A stretch of DNA of 64,000 nucleotides from positions 23,827,254 to 23,891,253 of the forward strand of contig NC_087065.1 in NCBI RefSeq assembly GCF_963678635.1, in the 5' to 3' direction. Positions within the stretch are counted from its first letter, which is position 1. Each line of letters opens with the position of its first letter. A program made the position numbers and the translations under genes. Below the pieces are notes generated by a model that worked only from the letters and a program-made list of their open reading frames with translations, did no database searches and was not told the DNA's origin. Positions 36,201-46,784 of this stretch are shown here, in pieces. The DNA is from Symsagittifera roscoffensis (taxonomy: Eukaryota; Xenacoelomorpha; Acoela; Convolutidae).

Positions 36201-39200
36201 ATTCTGAATATCCAGAAGTGGATGGACCTCTATCTGTGGAGTGCTACTTGAGTGCCTTGGACACATGTTACAGTAGATACAGAACCAAGTTCAACAATAT
36301 CAACAGAAGTATCAAGACCAAAACCAACAGTACACTCAGAGAAGGTATGAAAAAATCTTGGAGAACACGTTTAAAGAACGGATATACTTAACAATCTCCC
36401 TCCCTCATTTCAAGAAAGAGAATGGAGATTGTTAAATGTAGATTTAAATAGTGGAGTTTTCGACCAATCAGAATGCAGTGAAAATAGTATTATCAATTGA
36501 AAGCTCTAGTGCTAATATGCTGCTTTTATCAACAAGGGTGGATATACCAAAGGGGGGATTGTTTAGTAGATCCCGGAGACTTGGTGTTTTTCGGAAAAAT
36601 TTTGTTGGGTATTGATTTTATTGTTTCTTTTAACAGCAAGGTGATTTTTTCTTTTTCAAAATTGTTGGATCATTTGTACGCTGAGCCTCGTTTGATTAGA
36701 AAAATAGGAAAGTCATGCTCCTGTTATTAGCACAATTGTAAGATGAAGAGTGCCATTATTCTCATGAAAAGCTCCAAAACGCTAGCAAGAAACTGCAAAC
36801 GATTTGTCAGAAGAGTTATATAGTCCTATAATGATTTTTTAGGACATACATAATGAAAGGACCCAAAAATCATTTTATTAAATTTATTTTTTTTTCAGAA
36901 GAAAAAGTGACAGAGACCAGATTAGACTTGGATTGTTTCGACGCAATACTTTTCCACACTCCTTTCTGCAAGATTGTACAGAAGTCCCTGGGCAGACTGG
37001 TGCTGTGTGAATACCTGGACAAACTGCCCCACTCACAGAGAGATGCCAAGTTCGAACCACTCCAGACACTGGCAGCCGGGTACGGTACGGTACGATCAGG
37101 GGTGGTAGCAGTTGAAGGCACGATTAAATTGTGATTACAATCAATCCATTGCTTATACAGTGCTGATTTGAATTAACCGGACAAAACGCGCTAAACTTGA
37201 AACTTAAAACGCGTTTTTCTCAAACTGGGTTGAGTTTAGGTGAACACTAACGAAGACAAAACTTGCTCAAAATTTTAACAGAATTAATATGGTGTAATTT
37301 GTTTTGAGAAATTCGGGCTCAAATTTTTACCCCAAAAATGGGTCATTTTGGCTTTTCTTAGTTAATCAAAAATTACGCCAAAAATATCCAGTCGGTCACA
37401 GACATAATTATATCAATGTGAGCCCATTACGTAGCCCAACAAAATTTAAGAAGGGTATAATCTCCAAAACATTTTATAAGTTAATTTATTTTTGTTTGAT
37501 AGACAAAAAAAGGTCGTTTTTACTACATAAAATACCAACTTTTTATTTAAAAACAATTTTTAAACGGTTTACAATTGTTTTTAGAAATTATACCCTTGTT
37601 AAATTTTGTTGGGCTACGTAAGGGGCTCACATTGATATAATTGTGTCTATGACCGACTGGGTATTTTTGGCGTAATTTTTGATTAACTAAGAAAAGCCAA
37701 AATGACCCATTTTTGGGGTAAAACTTGAGTAAAACACAAAGCACGAATGATTATTTGAGTGCTATTTTTGAATGTAATTAAGTTGAAAGAAACGTAAAGT
37801 GTTTTTTTTTAGTTTGTAAGAAAGATGCACAGAATATTTCGAACACATGAAAAAACGAAAATTTCAAATTGAAAAAACGAAGATTTCATAAATTATCAGT
37901 TATTTCGAATTTCTCATTTGAGGGGATGAGGCCTAATAATAAATTCATGACGTACTTTATTTAAGTTGATGAAAAATTAAAACACAAGTTGTCTGAACAT
38001 CAAAATCAGCCTGAAAAACATTTTTCAGACCAATTTTGGTCTGAAATGACAAAATGCAGACCAGCTTTTCTCGACACTACGACGATTTTTTGATTTTTTT
38101 TTGAGAATCTGAATCACGGTCAATAGTGCTTTGATATGGTGCCACACTTGACTCCTTGTGAGTTTCCTTTCAGATGGTACTCAGCTGGAAACTGGCTGAA
38201 AAAATTACCCTACGCCTTTGAACAGAAATCACATTGCGTTTAATTGAACTCTGATGTGGATCTAGGATTAGGAATAATATCATAAGGTTATCGATAATTA
38301 AAAAAAGCATTCGAAAATTTGGCAATATGATACTAGCTAGCACTAAGAACATGTATATATAATAAAACAGCCGCAGTTTATATACAAAGAAAAATGTTGT
38401 GGCATCGTATTTCAGTGACTCCTCGGGAGGATCAAATTGTCTGAGGGGTAAAGCGAGTTACCACAACAAGCAGTTGGAGCGGACTCTGGTGGATATGAGC
38501 AGACAGTTGTTCATTGAGAAGACTGAGCCGGGACTGAGGGTTGCGAGGAGAGTAGGAAACATGTACACTCCCTCACTATACTCCTGCTTAGTCTCATTCC
38601 TCACCAGGTGAGCTAGATGTATGCTACAGAAGGTCTATGACGATCTCTGACTAATTATTCAATGGTTGTTATGCTAATTATGTAGCAATCGTGAAAGGGG
38701 GGGGGGGGCTACATCGCATGTTTTCAGTTTTCATAATTTTTTGAACACGTCCTATTTGAGTGTTTTTTTGCTATAGATGAACGTATAAAGAACAAATGTG
38801 TTCAGGATAGATAATTTATTCATCATGTATAATTTAATAAATTTATGATTACGTTGTTTGTTTTGCTTGTCGGGAGAACGTTCAATGTCTAGAACGTTCA
38901 TGTAAGTCTGGAACTTTAATTTAACTAGTTAGAGGCATCTCTAAGAGTCTATAAGAACTGCTTTTACCGAGAATTTCCTAATTGTTGGTCATTATCAGTG
39001 AAATTTTCAATCAACTATGTAATATTTTATTTTTCACCATTTTCTGTAACGACGTTTCACAATCATTGATCAGCCCAAGGGAATCAATATTTCTGTCGGT
39101 GCATGTATGACACATGGGTCTCAAAATATAGATTGGTCATATTGGTCGTAGATGTCAACTGGGGGTTGATAAATCAGACGATAAGCAAATTAGACGGAGG

Positions 39201-42200
39201 TACTTAAAAAGAAATTAGACGATTTTGCAAAACTGCAATTGTGAAAAAATGGACGAAAGTGAGAGAGATTAAAATTGTTTGCAGGCAAATTGCGTTAGAA
39301 AAATAAAATTGTTTGCAGACAACAGTTGAATTTCGGTGGCCAAAAATTTCTCAAGTCAATCATACATCCGTCTAATTTCGTTTTTGTAGCATCCTTCTAA
39401 TTTGCTTATTGTCTAATTTCCTAGGCATAATGTCAACTATATGCGTTTTTTTGTTTTTGTTTCGCGAATTTCGGCGAACTCAAACTTAATTGCACAAGCA
39501 ATGCTTGTGTTATAGTATGAACTATCTTTTTGTTCCAACCTAAGTCGCAAATATTGTTGCGACGCAAATATTGTTGCGATAAAATTTGTTCATTTTGATC
39601 AATAACCAACTATTAAGTACAGCCAATGCTAAGGATTTTAAAACAGACTATTATTGTTCCGACTTTCATAACGAAAGTAACGGAATATTTGTGCTCGGGG
39701 TGGTTTTTTTTCAGACAATTTTCTAACTAGCCTAAGACTTTTCTAAGACTTTTTAACTAGCCATTTTGACGGGATTTTATATCATTCAAAAAGTGTTGTT
39801 GTCCTGAGCTTAAATTTGGAAAGATATTTTACCTGTGATCATTTTTCATAAAATTAGGGGGGTTTAAAAATTGCCGTTTTGGCCAATTTGGGACAATTAA
39901 CGCGCGATATATTTTGCTCTATTAACGCGTAAGCGGAGATTTAATCTGTCATAGAAATCGTTCCAAGTTGGTTGAAGGAAGCTTATTTGCCATAATTGTT
40001 TTGTTACTAGGAGCGAATTTTATCATTTTGTCATTAACATGGCGTGTGGGGGGGTGATTTTAACAAAAAATCTCAAATTAAAAAAAAATTTCATTTTTTC
40101 TAATACATTTAATTTTTTTCATGTTATTACCGCTCCATAGAGTGCTCTTTGAATTGAGGCATGTTTTTTGGTAAATTTCTTCTTTTTTCAAATTGACTGG
40201 TACTGCTAATGCGTCATAAATGGCGTGCGTCTTTTATAAAGTTTTGTAGACTCGTGCAGTTTTACTTTTGTTTTACTCGTGCAGTTTTTCCCAGTACCGT
40301 TATCGGTCATAATTCGGCTCGTGTATGCGAAGTGCAACTTCGCTTCTTTGTTCATACTTGCTTTTGTCATGAAACGAACTATCATCCGTGTAGTTTCCAG
40401 TTACCTTGTTGATCTAACTTTTGTTTGTTTCAGTGGAGTGTCGAGTAGTGATTTATGTGGCAAAAGAGTGGCCATGTTCAGCTATGGCAGTGGGATGGCT
40501 GCCACCATGTATTCCATAACAGTATCAAACAAAGAAGAGAGAGTCGACAGACTCCTCAAAGGTAGAAATTTATTCTGTATTCGAACATCGGATTGTTAAA
40601 GCACAGTAGCCAGCTATCTCCAATAATTTAAAATTATTGCAAACTTTCAAAAGCTATAAAAAATGAGAGTAGAAAAACAAAAATGAGGTGCCCATCTAAG
40701 AGATTATCCAGATATGTTTTCATTTCTGAATTCAAGAAAAAGCACAAAAAAATTGCCATGACGATGATGATCAATAAAGTTGATTGCATTTTAAGCGTTC
40801 ATGGATTAATAGAAATTAGCAGCGCTTGGTTTTTTACAGGACTAATGCTACATTTTGGCGGTTTGATTGGCAGTTCCTTTCAGAATCTTCCACGGAATGG
40901 AAAGATTAACAAGGATAGCTGGTTACTGTGCAAGTAGCACTGAATGTTCGGGCCATAATCTTACAAAAGTACAAAAAAATTACAATTTTTTTTCAAATGA
41001 GATATTTTTTTTCTGCGTGGTTTGATAAAAAGATCTGAAGAAAAAAATAGAAATTAGGCATATGTGACATTCATAATAAAATAGTTGGACGGGAAAACAG
41101 TTTTTGTAGAAAAAAGACTAGAAAAACGAACAAAAAATCAAAAAAAACTGAGGGTATTAGCTCGAAAATAGACCAAAAAATCTTTTTTCGACACTGAGAA
41201 AAATTTTTCGCAATTCGAATCACGACTGAAAGGGTTTTAATATGATATACCACTCGACCCATTGCAATGATTTTTTGTGGTACCTGACTTTGCGTGGAAA
41301 AAAACTAAAACACACCCGAAAACAAAGTTTCTCCACATTTTTCAAATGGTCGAATAATTACGCTTTCCAATAACAAAAACGCAAAAGGCCAGAAAAATAG
41401 AGCCTGACTCTTATTTTCTATTGTGGATTGTAATAATCAGATATCGCAGAGGAACAAAAAATTGATTATTGGTCCAGTGTTCGCAAATTGGGTCGGCTTT
41501 ATTGTAAAAAAAAGTGTCTATATTGAATTATACAAATTATTGATACATATTTTATAACTCGTGGAAAATTAGATTTTTTTCTGGTTCGGCGGTACTTTTG
41601 CAATTGCCTGTTGATCTTTCTTTACCCTTGCGACAAGCAAGGGTATTGCAATCGGGTACTTAAGTTTTGTTTCCAGCAAATAACTTTGTTCACAGATTAG
41701 TCTAATTTATAAATGATAAATTTGGGTTCAGTTCATACTAAATTCAATTTTCTTTGCGTCTCATAAAAGTGTCTATCGTAAAAGTTCTGTCTATATTGAA
41801 TTATACAAATTATTTATATATATTTTATAACACGTGGAAAATTAGATTTTTTCTGGTTCGGCGATACTTTTGCAATTGCCTGTTGATCTTTATTTACCCT
41901 TGCGACAAGCAAGGGTATTGCAATCGGGTACTTGAGTTTTTTCCACTAAATAACTTTGTTCACAGATTAGTCTAATTTATAAATGGTAAATTTGGGTTCA
42001 GTTCATACTAAATTCAATTTTCTTTGCGTTTCAGGTACTTTTGGTCTGGAGGTAACGAATACGCCTTGTTTGACCTGTTTTTTTTCAAACAGGAAATATT
42101 CCGTTTTAGAAAAAAGTATTGGCTTATTATTTGACTGCTTATGCTTTGTCGGCATAGTTGCCACGTCAATGTTTTTTGCTAAACGAAATATACATTAGTT

Positions 42201-43073
42201 GCTCTTAGTGTTTTGATATTATTCTGCTGTATGAAATTTCTTGACGTTTATTTTCTTTGCCGTTTTAGGCTTGGTTGGTTTCTGACTATATTATATCGGC
42301 TTAATGGCCTCATACTGCGTTTTTCGACGAGCGAAAAAAAGTTACTGTGTGCATGTATGTTTTGAGGCTGAGGGGGACTCAATAATTTTTGTTTATCGTA
42401 ATTTTTTTTAGTTTTCATCTTTTTTATTTTCCTTGTTTTTCGGCTTAATAGATTTCGACTTGTATTTAATCGGCTTAGTGGCATCATATTGTTCACGAGC
42501 GAATACTTTTTGAGTTAATCTGTGTTTTGAGGGCGAGGGGGACTTTTTAACTTTTTGTAAGTCTCAAGCCTTTTTGATTTTTTTTTTCGGCTTAAAGGGT
42601 TGCTAAGTATTTACGGCTTTTACCAATTCTAGCGTGATTCATTTTAACAGATCTAGTTTTTTTATATTTTCAATTTTTTCCGACTTCGCGGATTTCTTAT
42701 TTTGTATCACAAGTGATAGCTTCGCCTCTCTGTTGATTTTTCCAGAGAAAAAATCAGTCTCAGATTAAGTTCGCTTCAAAATTCTTTATTTTTGATTGAG
42801 AAGCATCAAGTCGATGCCATGTTGGTTGTCATCTGTTTAGTTAAATGTAAACCTAATTTAGGCATATCCAGTGTTGACTCCATTTTGGACCAGAGAGTGA
42901 AGTGTTCTCCCGAAGAATTTGTGAGACTGCTGGAGCAGAGGGAGATGAGTCACAACCGGGCACCTTTAGATCCCAGCCAGGACACCAGTTGTCTACAACC
43001 AGATACTTACTATCTGGCAAAAGTGGACGGAAAACACAGGAGGACTTATTTGCTGCATACTGCCGAGGGCTGA
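32972..43073 (+). CDS. HMGCS1: Hydroxymethylglutaryl-CoA synthase, eight exons
   Basis: Condenses acetyl-CoA with acetoacetyl-CoA to HMG-CoA, the first committed step of the mevalonate pathway. Exons: 32972-33281, 34068-34267, 34353-34500, 36147-36344, 36899-37079, 38416-38607, 40434-40561, 42862-43073. All phases match and give 522 aa, against about 520 for the vertebrate cytosolic enzyme. Catalytic residues fit the family: Glu118 in 'RLEVGTE', Cys157 in 'NACYGATAA' (the acyl-enzyme cysteine) and His305 in 'FHTPFCK'. Also seen are 'GKYTVGLGQ', 'ADIAVYAQG', 'YDFYKP', 'FSYGSG' and the C-terminal 'KHRRTY'. No mitochondrial presequence is evident, so it is probably cytosolic. The first 26 residues are Gly/Ser-rich. 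Intron 1 is of GC-AG type. The symbol is by orthology to the cytosolic enzyme. Confidence 0.97.
33282..34067 (+). other. HMG-CoA synthase intron 1, GC-AG type
   Basis: Donor CAAG|GCGAGT, acceptor gaatacag. This is the only join that keeps the frame and reproduces the family's spacing between 'SRLFKR' and 'GRLEVGTE' (no residues gained or lost against the vertebrate enzyme). It contains a hAT-like MITE. Confidence 0.88.
33439..33875. mobile_element. hAT-like MITE with 8-bp target duplication
   Basis: 437 bp with inverted ends: left 'caggggcggatttagagg', right '...cctagatccgcccctg', which match as terminal inverted repeats. Flanked by the perfect 8-bp direct repeat 'tatagcct' (33431-33438 and 33876-33883). 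The CAGGGGCGGAT terminus and 8-bp duplication are typical of hAT non-autonomous elements. It has G- and C-homopolymer runs near its ends and no transposase. Confidence 0.93.
34068..34267 (+). CDS. HMGCS1: HMG-CoA synthase exon 2 (catalytic Glu and Cys)
   Basis: Acceptor gaatacag|GTTTTT, donor CAGTGG|GTGAGT. Encodes 'GRLEVGTES' and '[12 protein letters not shown]'. It contains a run of 'ggggga' units giving a Gly-Glu repeat in the loop before 'HTDLEG'. Confidence 0.96.
34353..34500 (+). CDS. HMGCS1: HMG-CoA synthase exon 3
   Basis: Acceptor ccccttag|GTAGAG, donor GACAGAG|GTAATC. Encodes '[19 protein letters not shown]' and 'ARPTGGAGA'. The preceding intron is only 85 bp. Confidence 0.96.
34512..35265 (+). 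mobile_element. 5'-truncated LINE RT fragment in HMG-CoA synthase intron 3
   Basis: Plus strand. Starts 12 bp after the exon 3 donor with '[20 protein letters not shown]', then the catalytic 'FLFADDTN', 'LTNVSKWL', '[19 protein letters not shown]' (thumb region) and, after several stops, a C-terminal-like segment at 35053-35259 ending '[16 protein letters not shown]'. The type is as in CR1/Jockey elements. It is not a close copy of the LINE at 22-30 kb. Confidence 0.85.
35266..36146. other. Remainder of HMG-CoA synthase intron 3
   Basis: AT-rich intronic sequence. I see no coding block, RNA or repeat structure in it. Confidence 0.5.
36147..36344 (+). CDS. HMGCS1: HMG-CoA synthase exon 4
   Basis: Acceptor tttgtgcag|GTCTAA, donor AGAGAAG|GTATGA. 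Encodes '[15 protein letters not shown]' and '[14 protein letters not shown]'. Confidence 0.95.
36899..37079 (+). CDS. HMGCS1: HMG-CoA synthase exon 5 (catalytic His)
   Basis: Acceptor ttttttcag|AAGAAA. Encodes '[19 protein letters not shown]'. Several overlapping GTACGG units could act as donor. The phase of exon 6 selects GCCGG|GTACGG at 37080. Confidence 0.9.
37157..37300 (+). repeat. Dispersed repeat related to the element at 44.7 kb
   Basis: Begins 'acagtgctgatttgaa' and includes 'aacgcgtttttct', matching the left half of the inverted-repeat element at 44723-44941 over about 140 bp. No right inverted arm was found here. Confidence 0.6.
37317..37728. mobile_element. Long-arm fold-back element in intron 5
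   Basis: Two inverted arms of about 140-145 bp (37317-37462 and 37588-37728) separated by about 125 bp. The left arm includes 'ccaaaaatgggtcattttgg' and 'cacagacataattatatcaa'. The right arm carries their reverse complements nearly perfectly. Open frames on both strands encode the same peptide because of the symmetry. I could not identify a target duplication. Confidence 0.88.
38416..38607 (+). CDS. HMGCS1: HMG-CoA synthase exon 6
   Basis: Acceptor tcgtatttcag|TGACTC, donor ACCAG|GTGAGC. Encodes '[19 protein letters not shown]' and '[16 protein letters not shown]'. Confidence 0.95.
39161..39429. mobile_element. MITE with 9-bp direct flanks in intron 6
   Basis: 269 bp. The inverted ends include 'cagacgataagcaaattaga' on the left and its imperfect reverse complement near 39400-39420 on the right ('tctaatttgcttattgtcta'). 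Flanked by the direct repeat 'atgtcaact' (39152-39160 and 39430-39438). The core is non-coding. Confidence 0.8.
39480..40060 (+). repeat. Dispersed repeat shared with 45.85 and 47.7-48.0 kb
   Basis: Includes 'ctaagtcgcaaatattg' and 'tgtgctcggggtg' blocks, followed by 'tttgg.aagatatt...acctgtgatc.tttttt'. Similar blocks in the same order occur at 45875-45910 and 47728-47960. The family type is unknown. Confidence 0.5.
40434..40561 (+). CDS. HMGCS1: HMG-CoA synthase exon 7
   Basis: Acceptor ttgtttcag|TGGAGT, donor CTCAAAG|GTAGAA. Encodes '[19 protein letters not shown]'. Confidence 0.95.
41511..42033 (+). repeat. 272-bp tandem duplication with internal hairpin in intron 7
   Basis: Two head-to-tail copies (about 41511-41760 and 41783-42033). 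Both contain the perfect 7-bp stem 'cccttgc gacaa gcaaggg' followed by 'tattgcaatcgggtact', and 'ctggttcggcg'. No coding content. Confidence 0.85.
42862..43073 (+). CDS. HMGCS1: HMG-CoA synthase exon 8 and stop
   Basis: Acceptor cctaatttag|GCATAT, chosen over the later 'tatccag' because only it matches the phase of exon 7. Encodes '[16 protein letters not shown]' and ends at TGA 43071-43073. No canonical AATAAA was found close downstream. Confidence 0.92.
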
Positions 43074-43755
43074 AATGTATTAACATACTACCAACGCAAT
43101 AATTTTGTTAAAAAATAATGTATACAATCAAGAGGAAATCAAAAATTTTGACGTCAAATTAAATTTCGTTGCGCTGTAATTTGTTGCTGCTATTTACTCG
43201 TTTCTCCTTTGGCATATTTTTTTCTAATGAGATTGTGATGTACCTAATATTTTCGCAGTTAGCTAAAAATGTGTGATTATATGAACTCTCATTTCGATAA
43301 AATTTTGACAAATATTTCTTAAATTGAGCTTACTGCAATGCAATGAGGAAATTTGTTGCATTTGCAGGGCAAAATGAACAACGAAGTTGGAATAGTTTTT
43401 AGAAGATACTTTTTTATCGGAATGGTTTTTTATTAGATGTATTAATGTTCTTAGTCTTTCTAAGGTGGCCAGTTTGCTGAAATTATCAAGTGTGTCATTG
43501 TTCCGACAGTTGGTGTCTTCGTTGAATTGATTGGTTCCGCAATTTCATGGCATTGCCGCAATGTCGCTCGTAAACATCTTTCTATTGTCTTTCACTGTTG
43601 GCTGTTTTGCTGCTGATGTCTCACTTTTTTGCATTAGACAAAGGTTTGGTGGGGTGAAGTGGAAGAACTTCTAAATTAAGTACATAGTGTTAAGTAAGTG
43701 CTTAAGCTCTAATTAGCCCAGTTAATTATCATGAACACTTAAATTAATCGTGTCT
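43074..43755. other. Intergenic spacer
   Basis: AT-rich 3' flank of HMG-CoA synthase. I see no gene or repeat structure. Confidence 0.5.
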
Positions 43756-44531
43756 GTACAAAACAGTCCCATACAAAACAGTCCAATACAAAACAGTCCG
43801 AAAAAATATAGAAAAGTAAAAAAAAACAGTCCCATACAAAACAGTCCCAAAAATAGTCCGAAAAATAGTCCAAAAAACAGTCCCATTGATCGAAGTGATA
43901 ATCGTTCTAGAAGCTGATAAGTAAATTTATCTCATATTAAACACATTTTGATTCCAACTAATCCGGATAACAATAGGTAGTATAGTAGAGAAATTAGAAA
44001 CACCTAGATAACAGCAGCGGCCACTCAATAAAAGCAATAATATTCGAAACATTAAAGTTAACGCAATTTAAGAAAGCGGCCACCCAATAAAAGCAATAAT
44101 ATTCGAAACATTTAAGTTAACGCAATTTGATTTTTCTTTTCCCTCCGCCCAACCCTCTAAGGTTGAACCCTTTGGTGTACCCTAGATATACCCGTTATCA
44201 TATTTACCCGAATTTCAACTTTTTCCGGAAAATTGGAAAGTTTTTTTTCTGCCGCCGGAGATTCGATCCTTTGATCTGTAGAGTTTGAGACTAACGCTCT
44301 AACCACTATACCATGATTCATTTGATTTTCATCCGAATTATTGTTCCAAATTTGGCTCTTTGATCTTTAATTGCCCCTGTTTGAGTTTTCAAAGCGTAGA
44401 TCAATTCTGTCGGCGCCAAAAGATCAAGGTCAAGAAATTCAACTGGTTTTGGACTGTTTTGTATGGGACTGTTTTTTAGAACCTTTTTTTTTGATGTTTC
44501 GGACTCTTTTTTATGGGACTGTTTTGTATAT
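43756..44531. mobile_element. Inverted-repeat element with 'aaaacagtcc' subrepeats
   Basis: The left end holds about seven 'acaaaacagtcccat' or 'aatagtccga' units (43756-43890). The right end holds their reverse complements, 'ggactgttttgtatggga' and 'gggactgttttgta' (44452-44531). The interior has a 59-bp direct duplication (44017-44070 and 44076-44130, 'gcggccactcaataaaagc') and a tRNA-like sequence on the minus strand. No open frame of note. It looks like a non-autonomous DNA element with iterated ends. Confidence 0.75.
44249..44316 (-). pseudogene. tRNA-like sequence (possible tRNA pseudogene)
   Basis: On the minus strand 'tggtatagtggttagagcg' resembles a pol III A box and D arm, and 'ggatcgaatct' resembles a B box and T arm at the expected spacing. 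The anticodon arm pairs poorly. If taken as a standard loop, the anticodon would read CAA. The acceptor stem is not convincing, so a functional tRNA is unlikely. Confidence 0.45.
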
Positions 44532-44722
44532 TCACCAAATTAATCTCAGATGACAATATAAAAAAACTTTCTCGCATTTTCGGTCGGCAAACTTTTAATT
44601 CGGCATGTTGGCCCCTCGCCCTTTCGAATCATTACAGCATCTATATTGGCAATTGAATTGTTCATGTTTTGTTTATGAAGTTATTATAAAACATTTCAAA
44701 TTTGTGTATGAGTTCAAACAGT

Positions 44723-44941
44723 GCTGATTTGAAAAATCCAGGCAAAACGCATCAAAACTTGAAATTTGAACGCGTTTTTCTTAAATTTGGTTGACTTCAG
44801 GTTGAATGTGATGAGTAGAACATTTGCTGAGAATTTCAGCAGAAATAATATAGTTAATAAAGACTAAAATCAACTCAATTTGACAAAAATGCGTTTTAAA
44901 TTTCAGTTTGTATGCTTATTGTACGGATAATTTAAATCAGC
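44723..44941. mobile_element. 219-bp MITE-like inverted repeat
   Basis: Starts 'gctgatttgaaaaatcc' and ends in the near reverse complement 'ggataatttaaatcagc'. The arms extend about 85 bp and include 'aacgcgtttttct' against 'aaaaatgcgttt'. Related to the repeat at 37157-37300. A weaker similar block occurs in reverse at about 45780-45840. Confidence 0.7.
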
Positions 44942-46784
44942 TTTTGATTCAGTCGCAATTTTCGGACCTAGCGGGCAGTAATGGGGAAAACAAATCAAAA
45001 TCACCCTGCTATTTAATCTATTAAGTTTGTAATAGTCAACAATTTTTTTCGATAGCTAAGAATGTCGTCATTTCTATATGAAATACCAAATTTGTGTTTA
45101 TAGATTTGGATCTCTTTAATTATATCACACCTCGGGTACCTAGTAACGAATATCCCCTTATAAAAAATAAATCAACAGTTAAGCATATCAGATTTTTTAA
45201 ACTATTTACGAATCTTCCCCACCCTTTGCAAAATGGGGGATATAGTTAAAGAGATCCAAAGATTTTTTTGAGTTTTTTATGCAAAGTTTTTGATAAATAT
45301 TTTTTTGATTTTTTTTAGCCTGCATAAAAAGCGCACTGTGATTAAGTTTGCTCATCAACTGATCTGGTATTTTTAGTGTAATTTTTAATTGCCTTAAGGA
45401 CAAAAAAGTTCGCTGACCTAATTACCTGATTTAGGTTTTGGGAAAAAATTGATGTAAAGGCGCCAACCGAAAAGAAAGACCAGAGTTCAAAAAAGGTAAG
45501 AGATATATCCCTACTTTCGCAGTATTTTAAATCACAAAAACACTAAAGTAACTTTTTGGATCAATCAACCCATGTAGAAAATGGGAATTATGGGATCATG
45601 CGGTCTCACGTTTGAACTGACCTGTTCTGCCTAATTTTGACCCAATTGAGTTGACCCTTTTAAAAGGAATAGATTCGATTTAAGTTTCTCCCAAAAATTT
45701 GCACCCTAAGAACTCTTTATAAGTTCCTTGTAATTTTTCTCCCCGTCTTTTTTTGTCTGAAGTTATCTCATTTTGAGAGAAACGAGTTTGAATTTTTCAG
45801 TTTTGCTGGATTTATCCGGTTATTTACACTTGTGAGCTTTAGTGAGCGTTAGTGTTTTACTACGACTATTTTTTTTCTAATCTAAGTCACAAATATTGAT
45901 GCTGCTTTTGGGGCACCTTTACAGCTTTTTGATAGCATGTGCTTCGTCATTCGAATAGTAATAAGTTAACACAGTTGATGCAATTTAAATTCAATAAATG
46001 AACCGAAAAAAGCTATTTGTTTCAAACAACATAACAATCATAAAAACTCGATTTCAGAAATTTTCTAAATCGAATATACATCTCGCATTTTTTGAAATAC
46101 AGAATATGTTCATATTGTGGCATTATGTTTTCCAATTTGTTACATGCAAAATTCGTGTGGATACCTTCAGTTTGTTATATTCGAAATTTTTACTTGCTAA
46201 GTTGTGTCTATTTGTATTTGGTGCCATTTTTGCTGCATATCATTTGTAATTTGTAAGCATATGTAGCTGCTTTGTTATTTGACTAGTGTTTGACGATTAA
46301 AGCAATTGTTGACGAGAGGGCAATGCTTGAGACTTCATACGTAGCAAAGTTTTACTAATTCGAGGCTTATTTCTATTTTTTCTTTTTTCACTTTATAAAT
46401 CTGCTTTTTTGTCTTGTTTTCGCTGGTGTTTGTGAAGCACAGCTGCGCCTCTGTGTTTAAATCAGCGCTATATGAGCTTGTTCAGCTCAAAACTCAGTGA
46501 AAAAAGCGTGAACAAAAAACAATCAAATTTATCATCAGATTTCTGCGAAATTTTACTGCTAATTTTAAAAATAAATAGAGATTATCCATTGGAGAAATAG
46601 AGATTGTTCATTAAAAACGTGGTTTTAAAACACCCTGAGTAGTGCGGCAAATGTTCGGGAAGTAAGTTAGTTACCTATATTGAAATTTACAAATTAGAAT
46701 TTTGTTAGTTTCAGAAGAGTTACTGATGTATAGCTGCTGAATATTCAGCCTTACTTGACCCTTCTATTATTAAAACAGCGAATA
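44942..46784. other. Intergenic region upstream of B-box gene 3
   Basis: AT-rich, with fragments of the dispersed repeats described at 39.5 and 44.7 kb. An AG acceptor-like site (attaaaacag) ends 6-7 bases before the ATG at 46785 and may mark a 5' untranslated intron or a trans-splice site. This is inference only. Confidence 0.4.

Noticed and set aside
37304-37744. Two opposite-strand open frames encoding the same peptide
   Set aside because: The identity follows from the fold-back symmetry of the DNA. No protein is implied.
44249-44316. Functional tRNA gene
   Set aside because: The A- and B-box-like parts are present, but the anticodon and acceptor stems do not pair well, so only a tRNA-like remnant is reported.
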